Positions 1 through 8,389 are shown, counted from the first letter of the stretch. The stretch: 64,000 bases of DNA from CAZCDS01 sp964497585 (GCA_964497585.1 CAZCDS010000018.1:1-64000), one strand, 5' to 3'. Program-made: numbers and translations. Notes: a model not told the origin generated them from the letters alone.

Positions 1-47
1 CGATAAAAAGTCGCGCTCTTTTTCGCACCTATCCTTTCTGCGCGGCA

Positions 48-68
48 CTATAGAATGTAGACTCTCAT
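48..68 (-). pseudogene. Start of a truncated Imm11-type immunity gene
   Basis: Read leftward from an ATG at 68, this encodes MRVYIL and then a stop. MRVYIL is the exact N-terminus of two intact immunity genes further right (starts at 7089 and 9039). Sequence past the stop shows no resemblance to the family. It is preceded by a degraded toxin tail (82-180), as the intact immunity genes are, so it appears to be the leftmost, broken unit of the array. The window edge prevents seeing whether more follows. Confidence 0.6.
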
Positions 69-81
69 GGAACACCCTGTA

Positions 82-180
82 TTAGAAGCGCATATCATTG
101 GACAAGTCACGGCGCATTCTTTGAACGCTCCGGGTTACGTCCCGTCTGGTTTTGCCACAATGGCTCGCCCTCCCCATAGA
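82..180 (-). pseudogene. Degraded toxin C-terminal tail preceding a broken immunity gene
   Basis: The frame ending in the TAA at 82-84 reads KTRRDVTRSV, then RDLSNDMRF and stop. This lines up with the last residues of toxin 1 (REDVIRIL, then RDLSNDTLF and stop) and with KTRHEAIRIL of toxin 2. No nuclease core remains. The frame runs rightward to the stop codon of immunity gene 1 (181-183). It is a remnant of a toxin 3' end kept as the leader of an immunity gene. Confidence 0.6.
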
Positions 181-720
181 CTACTTGCTACTCCATACGA
201 GGGGAAGCCTGAAGCCTCTCAAGCCTGATTCCAGCACCCTTTGTACAAAGGGATCGGTTACATATACCCTCCCTAGAGGCCTCTGGCGTAACTTGAAAAC
301 AGTCTCACCTATCAATTTTTCTTTGAAGAACGAATAGTGGTCGATAACCATAATCCGGCCGTCATCGAAACGCTCCAGATTACAATTGTCTTCATCCAGC
401 GCGTCAACGAGCCGGGTCACGTTAAACAGGAAGTACTCTTCTCCCTGGCAGGTTATGGGAAGGAGTTGTCCATTCGGTTCCAGCAGGTCGGCCAACGCGT
501 TGACTGCCTTTCGGTTGAACACAGGAATGGTCGGGTCGAACGAAGGCGTATCTCCTTTAACCAAGTTCCTTGGAACGAACTTAAACGGCTCATTCCCCGC
601 CAACGGATCTTCCAGAAAGGTACCGTTGAAACGGTTGCAAAACTCGAGGCCACCGTCTTCCATCGCAAGGTAGATACCTCGAAATGTATCTCCGTCCGGA
701 CCAAGAATGTAGACTTTCAT
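181..720 (-). CDS. Imm11/DUF1629-type immunity protein (copy 1)
   Basis: This 179-residue protein belongs to a family with five intact copies in the window. The recognisable Imm11 (DUF1629) pattern is an N-terminal beta strand (MKVYIL), a central DPTIPVF with NALADLLEPNG, then YFLFNVTRLVDALDED, ERFDDGRI and a C-terminal TDPFVQRVLESGLRGF. The family is known as immunity proteins of polymorphic toxins; here it presumably binds and neutralises the AHH nuclease encoded just upstream (734-1660). The ATG at 720 follows an AGGAGG site with good spacing, and the toxin stop codon lies only 13 bp upstream, so the pair is probably translationally coupled. The longer open frame starting at 762 overlaps the toxin end and lacks paralogue support. 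Confidence 0.8.
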   Translation of the reverse strand: MKVYILGPDGDTFRGIYLAMEDGGLEFCNRFNGTFLEDPLAGNEPFKFVPRNLVKGDTPSFDPTIPVFNRKAVNALADLLEPNGQLLPITCQGEEYFLFNVTRLVDALDEDNCNLERFDDGRIMVIDHYSFFKEKLIGETVFKLRQRPLGRVYVTDPFVQRVLESGLRGFRLPLVWSSK

Positions 721-733
721 AGAACGCCTCCTA

Positions 734-1660
734 TTAGAAGAGCGTATCGTTGGACAAGTCACGGCCTATTCTCTCGAGGATTCGGATTACGTCCTCTCTA
801 CTCTCAGCGTCACGCAGCCGGTCGAGAACTTGTTCGTAATAGGGCTGTCCATACGTCGCGCCATGATATGTTCCCTGCCCGATACTGGGCTTGTTGGGTA
901 GCCAGACACCGTTGGCTGCATCGTTGAGGTCCACGTTGAATCGCTTGAGAATCTCCCTGGCTTTGTCCGCCTCCGGGAATCTGGGTTCCTTGAAGGGGAC
1001 GATATGGTGCGTAGCGTGGTCGGGGGGCCGCGGCCTTCCTGCCTTTTCAAGATTCCGCCCGAGTATCCGGGACGGCCTGGACACTCCGGCAGCACGTCCG
1101 GCTATCTTAGCACGGTCCTTTGTCCCCCGGAGAGGTAATCGTGGGCCTCCGGGGCTCCCCATCCCTTTTACCGTTGAGAGGACCGAGCGCCTTCCCATAC
1201 TCCAGAGAAGGGCCCTCAAGGCCTTGACCGGGGACGTAACGAACCGTCCAAGAGGAATGAAATCCAAAGCTGTGACGGGGTCCGGTATCAGCCCCTTCGC
1301 ATAGGTCCTTCGATGCCACTCTATATATTCTTGACGCTGCGCCTCTAAAGCATCGAGCACATCTTCATACTGGTCATAGGAATCCCGGTCGGCAGCGGGA
1401 TGATCGGACGCGTCCACCGCTGTCTCCTCGGGGAAGCCTTCGGTCCCGAAATTTCGTTTGATGGATTTGAGGAGTGCCGCTTCCACTCCGGTTGCCGTCA
1501 GAAGCGCTCGGTCGACGGCTGCGTCAACCTCTTCCGGAGGGACCTTCGGCTGGTTGTGTTCTTGAACCTTGGACTTGTGGGGCTTGTCTCCCCCGGCGCC
1601 CTCGCTGTACTCCGGATGGGTGGCAAACCACCAGCGTCGTTGCTTTTCAGTTTCAATCAC
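734..1660 (-). CDS. AHH-type HNH nuclease toxin 1 with phage-locus N-terminal domain
   Basis: About 308 residues. The first ~77 residues (from IETEKQRRWWFATHPEYS) nearly match those of toxin 2 (9050-9790); a divergent linker follows, and then a C-terminal nuclease domain from about residue 200. The nuclease shows HATHHIVP at about 215-222 and NVDLNDAANGVWLP near 246-258, the signature of the AHH branch of HNH/endonuclease VII toxins. One conserved and one variable part is the layout of polymorphic toxins. The start is taken as GTG at 1660, after an AAGGAAG site, because it matches the toxin 2 N-terminus; the longer frame to 1741 is not conserved. It lies downstream of capsid gene 1 and directly before immunity gene 1. 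DNase activity is inferred from the family. How it is delivered is unknown. Confidence 0.75.
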   Translation of the reverse strand: MIETEKQRRWWFATHPEYSEGAGGDKPHKSKVQEHNQPKVPPEEVDAAVDRALLTATGVEAALLKSIKRNFGTEGFPEETAVDASDHPAADRDSYDQYEDVLDALEAQRQEYIEWHRRTYAKGLIPDPVTALDFIPLGRFVTSPVKALRALLWSMGRRSVLSTVKGMGSPGGPRLPLRGTKDRAKIAGRAAGVSRPSRILGRNLEKAGRPRPPDHATHHIVPFKEPRFPEADKAREILKRFNVDLNDAANGVWLPNKPSIGQGTYHGATYGQPYYEQVLDRLRDAESREDVIRILERIGRDLSNDTLF

Positions 1661-1963
1661 CGTTTCTTCCTTTTGGAGAACACAGAGAAAGCCGCGGCTG
1701 TGGGGGCCGGCGTCCAAGCATGTCGGCTGTGACAGCCTCACATGTCATACTGATTGCGGAAGGGGTTTATTCGCACCGTATGGGCTGATTTGATGTCAAG
1801 ATGGTCGTTGTCACTACCAACGTGAACCGCACGCCACGCTCTTTTGCACGGTGGGTCAGAGGCCGCCGCTAAGAGGGCTCGACGGCCTCGTGACAATCGG
1901 ATTCTGCCCACCCGGCGCGAAAGCCGTTAAGAGTGCCTTTTTTCAGGCCGATATACCGGATGA
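1661..1963. other. Intergenic stretch between capsid gene 1 and toxin 1
   Basis: No convincing gene. The part just upstream of the toxin start resembles the same position of toxin 2 (an A/G-rich stretch with CAGAGAAAGCCGCGGC-like sequence). A TTGACA on the minus strand at 1794-1799 has no good -10 partner at 16-18 bp, so I do not call a promoter. Confidence 0.4.
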
Positions 1964-3181
1964 TCAACTCGTGGGCAGGCCGTAGATCATGCCGATGTTG
2001 GCCCGGGGGTTGCGTGCGACGACGCCGTAGGTCTGGAAGGAGATCAGCCAACGCTGGTATCGTCCCTGCGTTTGGATCTCCTTTCTCGTAACGGTGTCCT
2101 TGGCAAAGTACCCGTATTCCATCTTGTCGAAGTTGACGAGAATCAGCACGTCCGGCCTCATGTACCGGTCCGCGAGGATTTGAAAGCTCTTGCCGATCTT
2201 CGCGTCGAAGGTGTCCACGTGGAATCCGACGCCGCGATCGTCCTTCTCGATTCTCCGGTACGATATGTCGAAGTCCTGGATATACTGGTGCGTGAGCGGG
2301 TGACAGACGATCCACCAGTTGCCCTTGTTGTAGTTCGCGTGCTCATCGAGCCAGAGGTGGCGGGCGAGGTCGTCCAGATCGGATTTGGTGAGGGGTTGGC
2401 CGCTCTTGTCCATGTACACGTCGGTGTTGGCAAGCTCGGCCTGGGTGATGACCGGCCAGGTGCAGATGCCGCACATGGTGGGCTCTTCGGTCCTGTTGCC
2501 GTATACATAGTTGGAACCGTCATGATACGGCCTGGACCTGAGCACTGCAAAGGCAAGCTGACGCCTGAGCTTGGCAAGGAGCGCCTGCATCTGATGCTCC
2601 ACCTCGTTGGCCACGATCTCGTACTTGGTGTTCGCCCTCGTCTTGGGAATCTCAAAGGTCTCCGCGTGGATCTGGGTTCCCACCTCCCGGAAGACCCGGT
2701 CGAGGGATCTCGGGTCCGAGGCGTCCCGGTAATCGGACCAGACCTCCGATATGATGTCCCAACCGACCGCGGACGCGTCGTCGCTCAGCGTGGTGTTGCC
2801 ATACCCTTGCACCGTCGCGGTGAGCCCGTCGACCGACGTCACTTTGGCCTGGACTCCATCCGAGGGACGTTCGAGAATGGTACCCACGCGAACCACCTTG
2901 CGAACCCCTTCATCGTCTATGTCCTGACCGAAGAGGGAGCCGGAAAAGGTCATTGTGTTACCCTCGAGCTGGGTCGTGATCTGCGAAGGATATCCCCATT
3001 CTTCCATCCACCGGACAACCGGTGTGGCAACCGGCGACGCCACCCTGATCTTGGACAAAACGTCGCTCTCCTCCTGGACCACCTTGTCGAGGCCCTCCAG
3101 AAGGATCTTCTTGATCTTCCGATCGGCTTCCTCGCCGCTCTGAGTCCAGAGTTTCATAAAATCAAAAACGTTTCCTGCCAT
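1964..3181 (-). CDS. Phage major capsid protein-like, paralogue 1 (SU10/DUF5309-like)
   Basis: This 405-residue protein is collinear with the one at 4930-6147; most positions match by eye and no gaps are needed. Shared blocks include VVQEESDVL, PVVRWMEEWGYP, DIISEVWSDYRDAS, NRTEEPTMCGICTWP, NKGNWWIVCHPLTH and a C-terminus ending in RNPRANIGMIYGLP. Length, the position after a scaffold-like gene and the ending typical of SU10-type capsid proteins point to the shell subunit of a tailed-phage head. The family assignment is from memory of the pattern, so moderate. The start has an AAAGGAG site 8 bp upstream. The upstream scaffold-like gene ends 21 bp away. Toxin 1 follows about 300 bp downstream. 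Confidence 0.65.
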   Translation of the reverse strand: MAGNVFDFMKLWTQSGEEADRKIKKILLEGLDKVVQEESDVLSKIRVASPVATPVVRWMEEWGYPSQITTQLEGNTMTFSGSLFGQDIDDEGVRKVVRVGTILERPSDGVQAKVTSVDGLTATVQGYGNTTLSDDASAVGWDIISEVWSDYRDASDPRSLDRVFREVGTQIHAETFEIPKTRANTKYEIVANEVEHQMQALLAKLRRQLAFAVLRSRPYHDGSNYVYGNRTEEPTMCGICTWPVITQAELANTDVYMDKSGQPLTKSDLDDLARHLWLDEHANYNKGNWWIVCHPLTHQYIQDFDISYRRIEKDDRGVGFHVDTFDAKIGKSFQILADRYMRPDVLILVNFDKMEYGYFAKDTVTRKEIQTQGRYQRWLISFQTYGVVARNPRANIGMIYGLPTS

Positions 3182-3202
3182 AATTGTTTACTCCTTTATC
3201 GA

Positions 3203-3961
3203 TTAGACTTTGAGTTTCCGCAGATTTGCAAACATCTCGTCGAGGGTTTTCGCTTTGGTCAGAGCCTGTTCCAAATCGTGGTCCTTACTCTTCACTGAAC
3301 GTGCCTCACCGCCGCTTTCCACATCGGAGCGCGTTCTGATTTCCTTTGCCGCAGCCGACCTGCGTGAAGTCTGCTGCGCGCGTACGTCATCCTTGCTTGC
3401 GACCGTTGCGACGGCCGCTACCGGATCCAATCCCTGTTCCATCACGAGAAATTCGATCTGGGAGCGATGTGGCTTCAAATGAACTGCTTTGGGATGGTTG
3501 AGCATCTCGTCAATAGCTGTCTGAATGATCCGGTGATGCCCTATAAGCTTGTGCGCCAGGACTAACGAATCCTCAACGTTTTGCTGCCTCCCTTTGTTGA
3601 TAGCAGCGGCGATTGCGCTCGCGGGGTCCTTTTCGTAGGCTTCCTTGAACCCGCGTATGAATGTGTCGTCCTGTGCAGGGCGGTGACTTGCCCCGTTCTG
3701 CTGGTGTTTCCCGGCCACATGATCACGCAGCCGCGCAATTTCCATAACATTTGCCTGAGTGGCTTGCTGCAAGGATTCGACCAGATTGCGCAGCTCCTGC
3801 TGGGATGACGGATCTGAAACGGTGTTGCCTGGATCGGGCTCCGGCTGCTCCGTATCGTCATCCGACTCGTCGGGAACAGTTTCCGTATCCGCTTCGCCGC
3901 TATCCAGCTCCCGTTCCAATTCCATCGAAAGCCTATCCTGGGTCTCTTGCTGTGATTCCAA
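3203..3961 (-). CDS. Probable capsid scaffolding protein
   Basis: About 252 residues. The N-terminal third is very acidic (runs of E, D and S with PDESDDDTEQPEPDP), the middle is a likely coiled coil (QQELRNLVESLQQATQ), and the C-terminal part is basic and helical, ending in LDEMFANLRKLKV. This composition and the place immediately before a major capsid gene are typical of phage scaffold or head-assembly proteins; there is no sequence signature that proves it. I place the start at a TTG (3961) because AGGAGG lies 4 bases upstream; a longer ATG frame to 4108 has an N-terminus unlike a protein of this type. An internal ATG (MELEREL) is another possibility. It has no second copy beside capsid gene 2. 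Confidence 0.55.
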   Translation of the reverse strand: MESQQETQDRLSMELERELDSGEADTETVPDESDDDTEQPEPDPGNTVSDPSSQQELRNLVESLQQATQANVMEIARLRDHVAGKHQQNGASHRPAQDDTFIRGFKEAYEKDPASAIAAAINKGRQQNVEDSLVLAHKLIGHHRIIQTAIDEMLNHPKAVHLKPHRSQIEFLVMEQGLDPVAAVATVASKDDVRAQQTSRRSAAAKEIRTRSDVESGGEARSVKSKDHDLEQALTKAKTLDEMFANLRKLKV

Positions 3962-4149
3962 AGCTCCTCCTGTAGAACGGTGCCTCACCCAGTGAGGCTG
4001 CACCGGGTTTGTGAGTTTTCGAGGGGGGAAACGACCGGCACGACAGCACCCTCTGTCTATGAAAAGAGCACCTCGATGCCAGAACGATTGTTCCCGCAAA
4101 AACTTCACATGAGAAATCGTCGCGACTCGTTTGCTATCCGCGGATGGCT

Positions 4150-4437
4150 CTATGTGTTCCTCGGTTTGGCCTTGATGTGTATCCGGTCCAGCCTATTCAA
4201 GATGCAATCGATACCTGCAACAAAGCCCCGGTTAAATTCTAGGTTCTTATCCTTGTCCAAGCACTCCATGATCTTGATGAATTGCTCACGTTTGAGCATC
4301 TCTACGAATGCAGGCAGGAATTGATGTTGCCACATGAGACTGCCCGCGCATTCGACCAGGGTATCCTCGATCTCCTTGTCCGAATCGTTGTCCCAGCCGT
4401 CGCGGAAAAGCAGGTACTCCTTGTAGAACATTGTCAT
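4150..4437 (-). CDS. Small phage-locus protein of unknown function
   Basis: A 95-residue protein beginning MTMFYKEYLLFRDGW. It is mostly helical, with an acidic first half and a basic C-terminus (RLDRIHIKAKPRNT). GGGAGGGG lies just upstream of the ATG, a strong ribosome site. It is the first gene after the promoter at 4693-4721 and is followed by the scaffold-like and capsid genes, so it probably belongs to the head operon. The segment NLEFNRGFVAGIDCILNRLD resembles the small helical proteins often found beside portal or terminase genes, but I cannot name it. Confidence 0.6.
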   Translation of the reverse strand: MTMFYKEYLLFRDGWDNDSDKEIEDTLVECAGSLMWQHQFLPAFVEMLKREQFIKIMECLDKDKNLEFNRGFVAGIDCILNRLDRIHIKAKPRNT

Positions 4438-4692
4438 GCACCCCTCCCGAAATGTTGTATGCCGTTGATTTCAAGTGCGGCGTGAAAATGTTTCGCGGAT
4501 TTCGATTGGAAAACGTCCCTCCACCGGCATCCCGCCGCAGTCCGCCTCACGGAATGTGCGACGGGATGAGTGAAGGGGGAGGTACCCCATGCCCACGACG
4601 GATGAACATACCAGGCCCGATTCTTAGCAACGAAGGCTGAGAATGCGGCCTCTGCACGTGATTAGATCGGAAATGTCGTTGATGTGGAGTTT

Positions 4693-4721
4693 ATGGTATC
4701 AAAGAAGATTAGGCATGTCAA
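4693..4721 (-). promoter_or_regulatory. Sigma70-like promoter of the capsid 1 operon
   Basis: On the minus strand TTGACA (4716-4721) and TACCAT (4693-4698) are separated by exactly 17 bp. A 48-bp stretch around it matches the one at 12,947-12,996 at 38 positions by my count, including CCGACGA just upstream of the -35 box. Transcription would run into the small gene at 4437. The rest of the gene-free stretch 4438-4929 shows nothing else I can support. Confidence 0.6.
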
Positions 4722-4929
4722 CTATTCGTCGGGAAAGCTACCGATGGCTGCCGCACAGTCCTGATCAGGCTGCGGCACGTCCGATCACGGAGCCCGTCCC
4801 GGGGACTGACAGACCTCGTTGTTGACGCACTCCTTGAGGTTCGGGTTCCGGGTTTGCTGAAGCCTGTTTCAGCCAGCGAGGGGCCCGAGAATGTGGAATT
4901 TCTCTTCTTCTTCGTGACCGGGTGAGCCG

Positions 4930-6147
4930 TTACTGTCCTGGCAAGCCATAGATCATGCCGATGTTGGCCCTGGGGTTACGCGCGACCACGCCGTAGGTCT
5001 GGAATGAGATGAGCCATCGTTGATACCGGCCCGGGGTAGTAATTTCTTTGCGTTCGGGATAGTCGCCTACATGGTACCCATAGGTGAAGGCTTCGAGGTT
5101 GACCAGGATGAGCGTTCCCGGTCGCATGAATCGCTCGGAGATGATACGAAAGGTTTTACCGATCTTTGCATGGAATTCGTGCACGTTCAGTCCGCTCGCG
5201 TTGTCTCTTCTCTTCATGCGGCGGGAGGAGACGTCGAAATCCTGAATGAACCGATGTGTGAGCGGATGACAGACGATGCACCAGTTGCCTTTATTGTAGT
5301 CCGCGTTCTCGTCCTGCCAGAGGTATCGAGCGAGATTGTCGACGTCGATCTTGGTGAGAGGTTGTCCGCCTTTGTTGACATATACGTTGGGATTGGAAAG
5401 CTCATTCTGGGTAATGATCGGCCAGGTGCAGAGCCCGCACATGGTAGGCTCTTCCGTCCTATTCCCCCATACGAACTGCGATCCGTCGTGGAAAGGACGG
5501 GATCTGAGCACTGCATGTGCGAGCTGCCGTCTGAGCTTGCCGAGGAGCGCGACGATCTGGTGCACCACTTCGGAGGCGACGCCTTCGTACTGTGTGTTGG
5601 TTCTCGTCCGGGGAATCTCGAAGGTCTCCGCGAATATCTGGAAGCCGACATCACGAAATGTTCGGTCGAGCGATCGAGGCTCGGAAGCATCCCGATAATC
5701 GGACCAGACCTCGGAAATAATATCCCAGTCCCGCGATTCCGGGTCGTCGGCCAGGTGCGTGTTTCCGTGTGCGGTCACCAAGGCAGAGAGCCCGTCCAGC
5801 GACACTACTTTTATCTGACAGCCGTCGCCCGGACGTTCCAGAACAGTACCTTCGCGGATCACCCGGCGAATTGTTTCCGGGTTTACGCCGGTTCCAAATA
5901 GGTGCCCTGTAAAAGCCAGTATGTTTCCTGACAATTGTGCAGTTATTCGTGTAGGGTACCCTTGCTCTTCCATCCATCGCACAACCGGGCCGGTCATGGG
6001 TGGTCCCAGGTTCATTCCGGCGAGCACATCGCTCTCTTCCTGAACCACTGCATGGATGCCGTCCAGCAGCACTCTCTGCATCTTGAGTTCGGACTCCGGG
6101 TCGCTCTGAGTCCAGATCTTCATGAAATCAAACGTTGTCTCATCCAT
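4930..6147 (-). CDS. Phage major capsid protein-like, paralogue 2 (SU10/DUF5309-like)
   Basis: This 405-residue protein has the same length as paralogue 1 and stays aligned with it end to end without gaps. The two keep the same cysteine-bearing blocks (TMCGLCTWP, CIVCHPLTH) and the same C-terminal RNPRANIGMIYGLP. Divergence is spread over the length, with both frames intact, so this is an old duplication under selection rather than a recent copying error. The ATG at 6147 has AGGAG 10 bp upstream. Unlike copy 1 it has no scaffold-like gene in front; its upstream neighbour is the last immunity gene of the tandem array. It may co-assemble with copy 1 or build an alternative shell; the sequence does not decide. 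Confidence 0.65.
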   Translation of the reverse strand: MDETTFDFMKIWTQSDPESELKMQRVLLDGIHAVVQEESDVLAGMNLGPPMTGPVVRWMEEQGYPTRITAQLSGNILAFTGHLFGTGVNPETIRRVIREGTVLERPGDGCQIKVVSLDGLSALVTAHGNTHLADDPESRDWDIISEVWSDYRDASEPRSLDRTFRDVGFQIFAETFEIPRTRTNTQYEGVASEVVHQIVALLGKLRRQLAHAVLRSRPFHDGSQFVWGNRTEEPTMCGLCTWPIITQNELSNPNVYVNKGGQPLTKIDVDNLARYLWQDENADYNKGNWCIVCHPLTHRFIQDFDVSSRRMKRRDNASGLNVHEFHAKIGKTFRIISERFMRPGTLILVNLEAFTYGYHVGDYPERKEITTPGRYQRWLISFQTYGVVARNPRANIGMIYGLPGQ

Positions 6148-6549
6148 AGAGTTTTGCTCCTGTCATACAGTTTTCTTCCGGTTCTCGGCATTAGTTCGGG
6201 TACCCATGGAGTCCTGCCTTTGGCCCAGTGGTGAGAGGGCGCCTCTCGGTACGCCTTCCGGAGCCGGAGTCCAGGAACACGCACAGGAATTCAGCTTCGC
6301 GCGGAAGGGAAGAGCGTCTACGGAAAGATTTCACGGAAAGGCGTGATCAGGTGTGGCTCTTCATGCCTCGATGGTGACAGTATAGAAGTGAAGATTTTGT
6401 TCCAAGAATCAAGATGGGGCGGACTTCTTCTGCGTTTCGGGGACCCCGGCAGCCGTTGTGACTTCTTTTGTCCTACCGATCACCCCGTGAGCAGACTGAA
6501 GGCGCGAATTGAACGGGTCGGGATCTGATCTTTCAGGACCTTACCGCAC
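6148..6549. other. Gene-free spacer between capsid gene 2 and the immunity array
   Basis: Apart from the AGGAG ribosome site of capsid gene 2 at its left end I see no gene, no toxin-tail remnant and no clear promoter here. Open frames on the plus strand lack ribosome sites and protein-like composition. Confidence 0.4.
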
Positions 6550-7089
6550 TTACTCGCTACTCCAGACCAAGGGAAAGCTGAAGCCGCGCAAACCGGTTTC
6601 GAGCACCCGTTGCACAAAGGGATCGGTGACGTATACCCTCCCGATAGGACGCTGGCGCAACTTGAAGACGGTTTCGCCCACCACTCTGTCCTTGACGAAG
6701 GAATGGCGGTCAATACACCAGATCCTCCCGTCATCGAATCGCTCCAGATCAGAGCGGTCCTCATCCAACGCGTCAACGAGGCGAGTGGTATTGAAGAGGA
6801 AGTACTCTTCTCCACCACATTTTATGGGCAGGAGTTCTCCGTTCGGTTCCAGGAGATCGGCCAACGCGTCGACGGCCTTGCGGTTAAATACGGGAATGGT
6901 GGGGTCATAGGCAGGGGTATCGCCCTTGGCCAGAATTCTCGGAACAAACCTGAACGGCTCATTCCCGGTCAACAGATTTTTCAAAGGAGTGCCGTTGAAA
7001 CGGCGCGTAAACTCGAGCCCGCCATCTTCCATTGCAAGGTAGATTGGCCGAAAGGTATCTCCATCTGCACCGAGGATGTAAACTCTCAA
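6550..7089 (-). CDS. Imm11/DUF1629-type immunity protein (copy 2)
   Basis: This 179-residue family member has YDPTIPVF, DALADLLEPNGELLP, YFLFNTTRLVDALDED, ERFDDGRI and TDPFVQRVLETGLRGF. It is the last gene of the four-gene tandem array. The start codon is TTG (7089), preceded by TAGGAGG; the same position is ATG in copies 1, 4 and 5, so initiation may be weaker. Its first half is closest to copy 1 (IYLAMEDGGLEF, GNEPF), while its second half is closest to copy 5 (GRIWCIDRH, GLRGFSFPLVW), which suggests recombination between copies. Presumed role: neutralising an AHH nuclease, of this island or of related strains. Confidence 0.75.
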   Translation of the reverse strand: MRVYILGADGDTFRPIYLAMEDGGLEFTRRFNGTPLKNLLTGNEPFRFVPRILAKGDTPAYDPTIPVFNRKAVDALADLLEPNGELLPIKCGGEEYFLFNTTRLVDALDEDRSDLERFDDGRIWCIDRHSFVKDRVVGETVFKLRQRPIGRVYVTDPFVQRVLETGLRGFSFPLVWSSE

Positions 7090-7098
7090 GGAAACCTC

Positions 7099-7200
7099 CT
7101 ATCGAAAAAATGTACCGTTGGCCAGTTGCTGGCCTATTTCCTCGAGTATCCAGATTATATCGCATTCACTGCTAGCAGGCCGGTGAACAGTTGTATACTT
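7099..7200 (-). pseudogene. Orphan toxin C-terminal tail between immunity copies 3 and 2
   Basis: A 33-codon frame ends at the TAG at 7099-7101. It begins KYTTVHRPA and ends ILEEIGQQLANGTFFR, matching ILEKIGRDLANNTFFR, the end of toxin 2. No histidine nuclease core precedes it. The TAG is part of the TAGGAGG ribosome site for immunity copy 2, which would explain why just this end was kept when the unit duplicated. Confidence 0.75.
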
Positions 7201-7739
7201 TACGAGCCGCTCCAGACCAAGGGAAATCTGAAGCCTCTCAGCCCGGTCTCCAGCACTCTTTGCACAAAGGGATCGGTTACGTATACTGATCCCAAAGGAT
7301 CCTGGCGCAGCTTGAAGAGAGTTTCCCCCCTGAGTTTCTCCATGAAAAAAGCATAGCGGTCGACATCCATGATCCTACCGTCGTCGAATCGTTCTAGATC
7401 ACAATTGTCCTCATCGAGTGCGTCAACAAGTCGAGTGACATTGAACAGGAAGTACTCTTCTCCTTCACACGTTATGGGCAAGAGTTGGCCGTTGGGTTTG
7501 AGTAGGTCCACCAAGGCGTTGAGGGCCTTTCGGTTGAAGACCGGAATGGTGGGGTCAAAGGCGGGGGTATCGCCTTTGGGTAAGTTTGCCGGAAAAAACC
7601 TGAAGGGCTCATCACCGGTCAAAGGATTCTTCAAGGGAGTACCGTTGAACTGGTTGCAGAAGTCCAGCCCGCCATCTTCCGTGTCAAAGTCGATTGGCCG
7701 AAAGGTATCTCCATCTGCACCGAGGATATATACCTTCAA
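7200..7739 (-). CDS. Imm11/DUF1629-type immunity protein (copy 3)
   Basis: This 179-residue family member has FDPTIPVF, NALVDLLKPNG, YFLFNVTRLVDALDED and TDPFVQRVLETGLRGF. It starts with TTG at 7739 behind TAGGAGG. Its N-terminal half is almost identical to copy 5 (DFDTEDGGLD, CNQFNGT, FFPANLPKGDTPAFDP), whereas the C-terminal half differs, a sign of segmental exchange within the array. About 140 bp around the start of the unit upstream are nearly identical to the corresponding region of copy 2. Presumed antitoxin-like role as for the other copies. Confidence 0.75.
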   Translation of the reverse strand: MKVYILGADGDTFRPIDFDTEDGGLDFCNQFNGTPLKNPLTGDEPFRFFPANLPKGDTPAFDPTIPVFNRKALNALVDLLKPNGQLLPITCEGEEYFLFNVTRLVDALDEDNCDLERFDDGRIMDVDRYAFFMEKLRGETLFKLRQDPLGSVYVTDPFVQRVLETGLRGFRFPLVWSGS

Positions 7740-7748
7740 GGAAACCTC

Positions 7749-7850
7749 CTATCGAAAAAATGTACCGTTGGCCAATTGCCGGCCTATTTCCTCGAGCATC
7801 CAGATTACATCGCATTTACTCCTGGCAGGCCGGTGAACAGTTGTATACTT
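7749..7850 (-). pseudogene. Orphan toxin C-terminal tail between immunity copies 4 and 3
   Basis: A 33-codon frame beginning KYTTVHRPARSKCDVI and ending MLEEIGRQLANGTFFR, with its TAG inside the ribosome site of copy 3. It is nearly identical to the tail at 7099-7200 and homologous to the end of toxin 2. It lacks the HH and NGVWL parts of the nuclease. Confidence 0.75.
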
Positions 7851-7852
7851 TA

Positions 7853-8389
7853 CTAGCCGCTCCAGACCAAGGGAAATCTGAAGCCCCGCAAACCGGTTTC
7901 CAGCACTCTCTTCACAAAGGGATCGGTGACATAGACCCATCCCAAAGGATCCTGCCGAAGCTTAAAAACGGTTTCACCGACTAGTTTCTCGTTCAAAAAG
8001 GCCCAACGGTCGATATCCATGACCCGCCCGTCGTCAAATCGGTCTACATCGGAATGTTTCTCGTCGAGGGCATCCACAAGCCGAGTCACGTTGAACATAA
8101 AGTACTCTTCCCCCTGGCAGGATATGGGCAGGAGTTCCCCGTTCGGTTCTAAAAACTCAGCCAAGGCGTCGACGGCCCTTGGGTGGAATATGGGAATGGG
8201 AGTGTCGAAGCTCGCCATGTCTCCTTTGGGCAGGTTGTCCGGATCGAATCTGAATGTTTCTCTTCCGGTCCGCCAAGTCTTCATGGGGGTACCGTCAAAC
8301 TGTCGGTGAAAATCGGAGAACCCCTCCGCGTCCTTATAATAGATTCCACGAAAAGTATTCGTATCTGCGCGAAGTATGTAGACTCTCAT
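7853..8389 (-). CDS. Imm11/DUF1629-type immunity protein (copy 4)
   Basis: This 178-residue protein is the most divergent copy in the array: the N-terminus is MRVYILRADTNTFRGIYYKD, the central block FDTPIPIFHPRAVDALAEFLEPNG, then YFMFNVTRLVDALDEKHSDV, DRFDDGRVMDIDRW and TDPFVKRVLETGLRGF. ATG at 8389 follows AGGAGG. The distinct residues fall mainly in the first half, where the copies differ most, consistent with different toxin specificities. The predicted function is neutralisation of an AHH-type nuclease; which one is not known. Confidence 0.75.
   Translation of the reverse strand: MRVYILRADTNTFRGIYYKDAEGFSDFHRQFDGTPMKTWRTGRETFRFDPDNLPKGDMASFDTPIPIFHPRAVDALAEFLEPNGELLPISCQGEEYFMFNVTRLVDALDEKHSDVDRFDDGRVMDIDRWAFLNEKLVGETVFKLRQDPLGWVYVTDPFVKRVLETGLRGFRFPLVWSG

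Noticed and set aside
337..927. 196-residue plus-strand frame across immunity gene 1 and toxin 1
   Set aside because: Antisense of two paralogue-supported genes, Arg/His-rich, without start signals.
1794..1799. TTGACA on the minus strand upstream of toxin 1
   Set aside because: No -10-like hexamer at 16-18 bp; the nearest A/T-rich candidate is 19 bp away and weak.
2072..3298. 408-residue frame on the plus strand opposite capsid gene 1
   Set aside because: Antisense shadow of a well-supported capsid gene; no ribosome site, His/Val/Leu-rich composition. A similar long shadow lies opposite capsid gene 2 (5,020-5,901).
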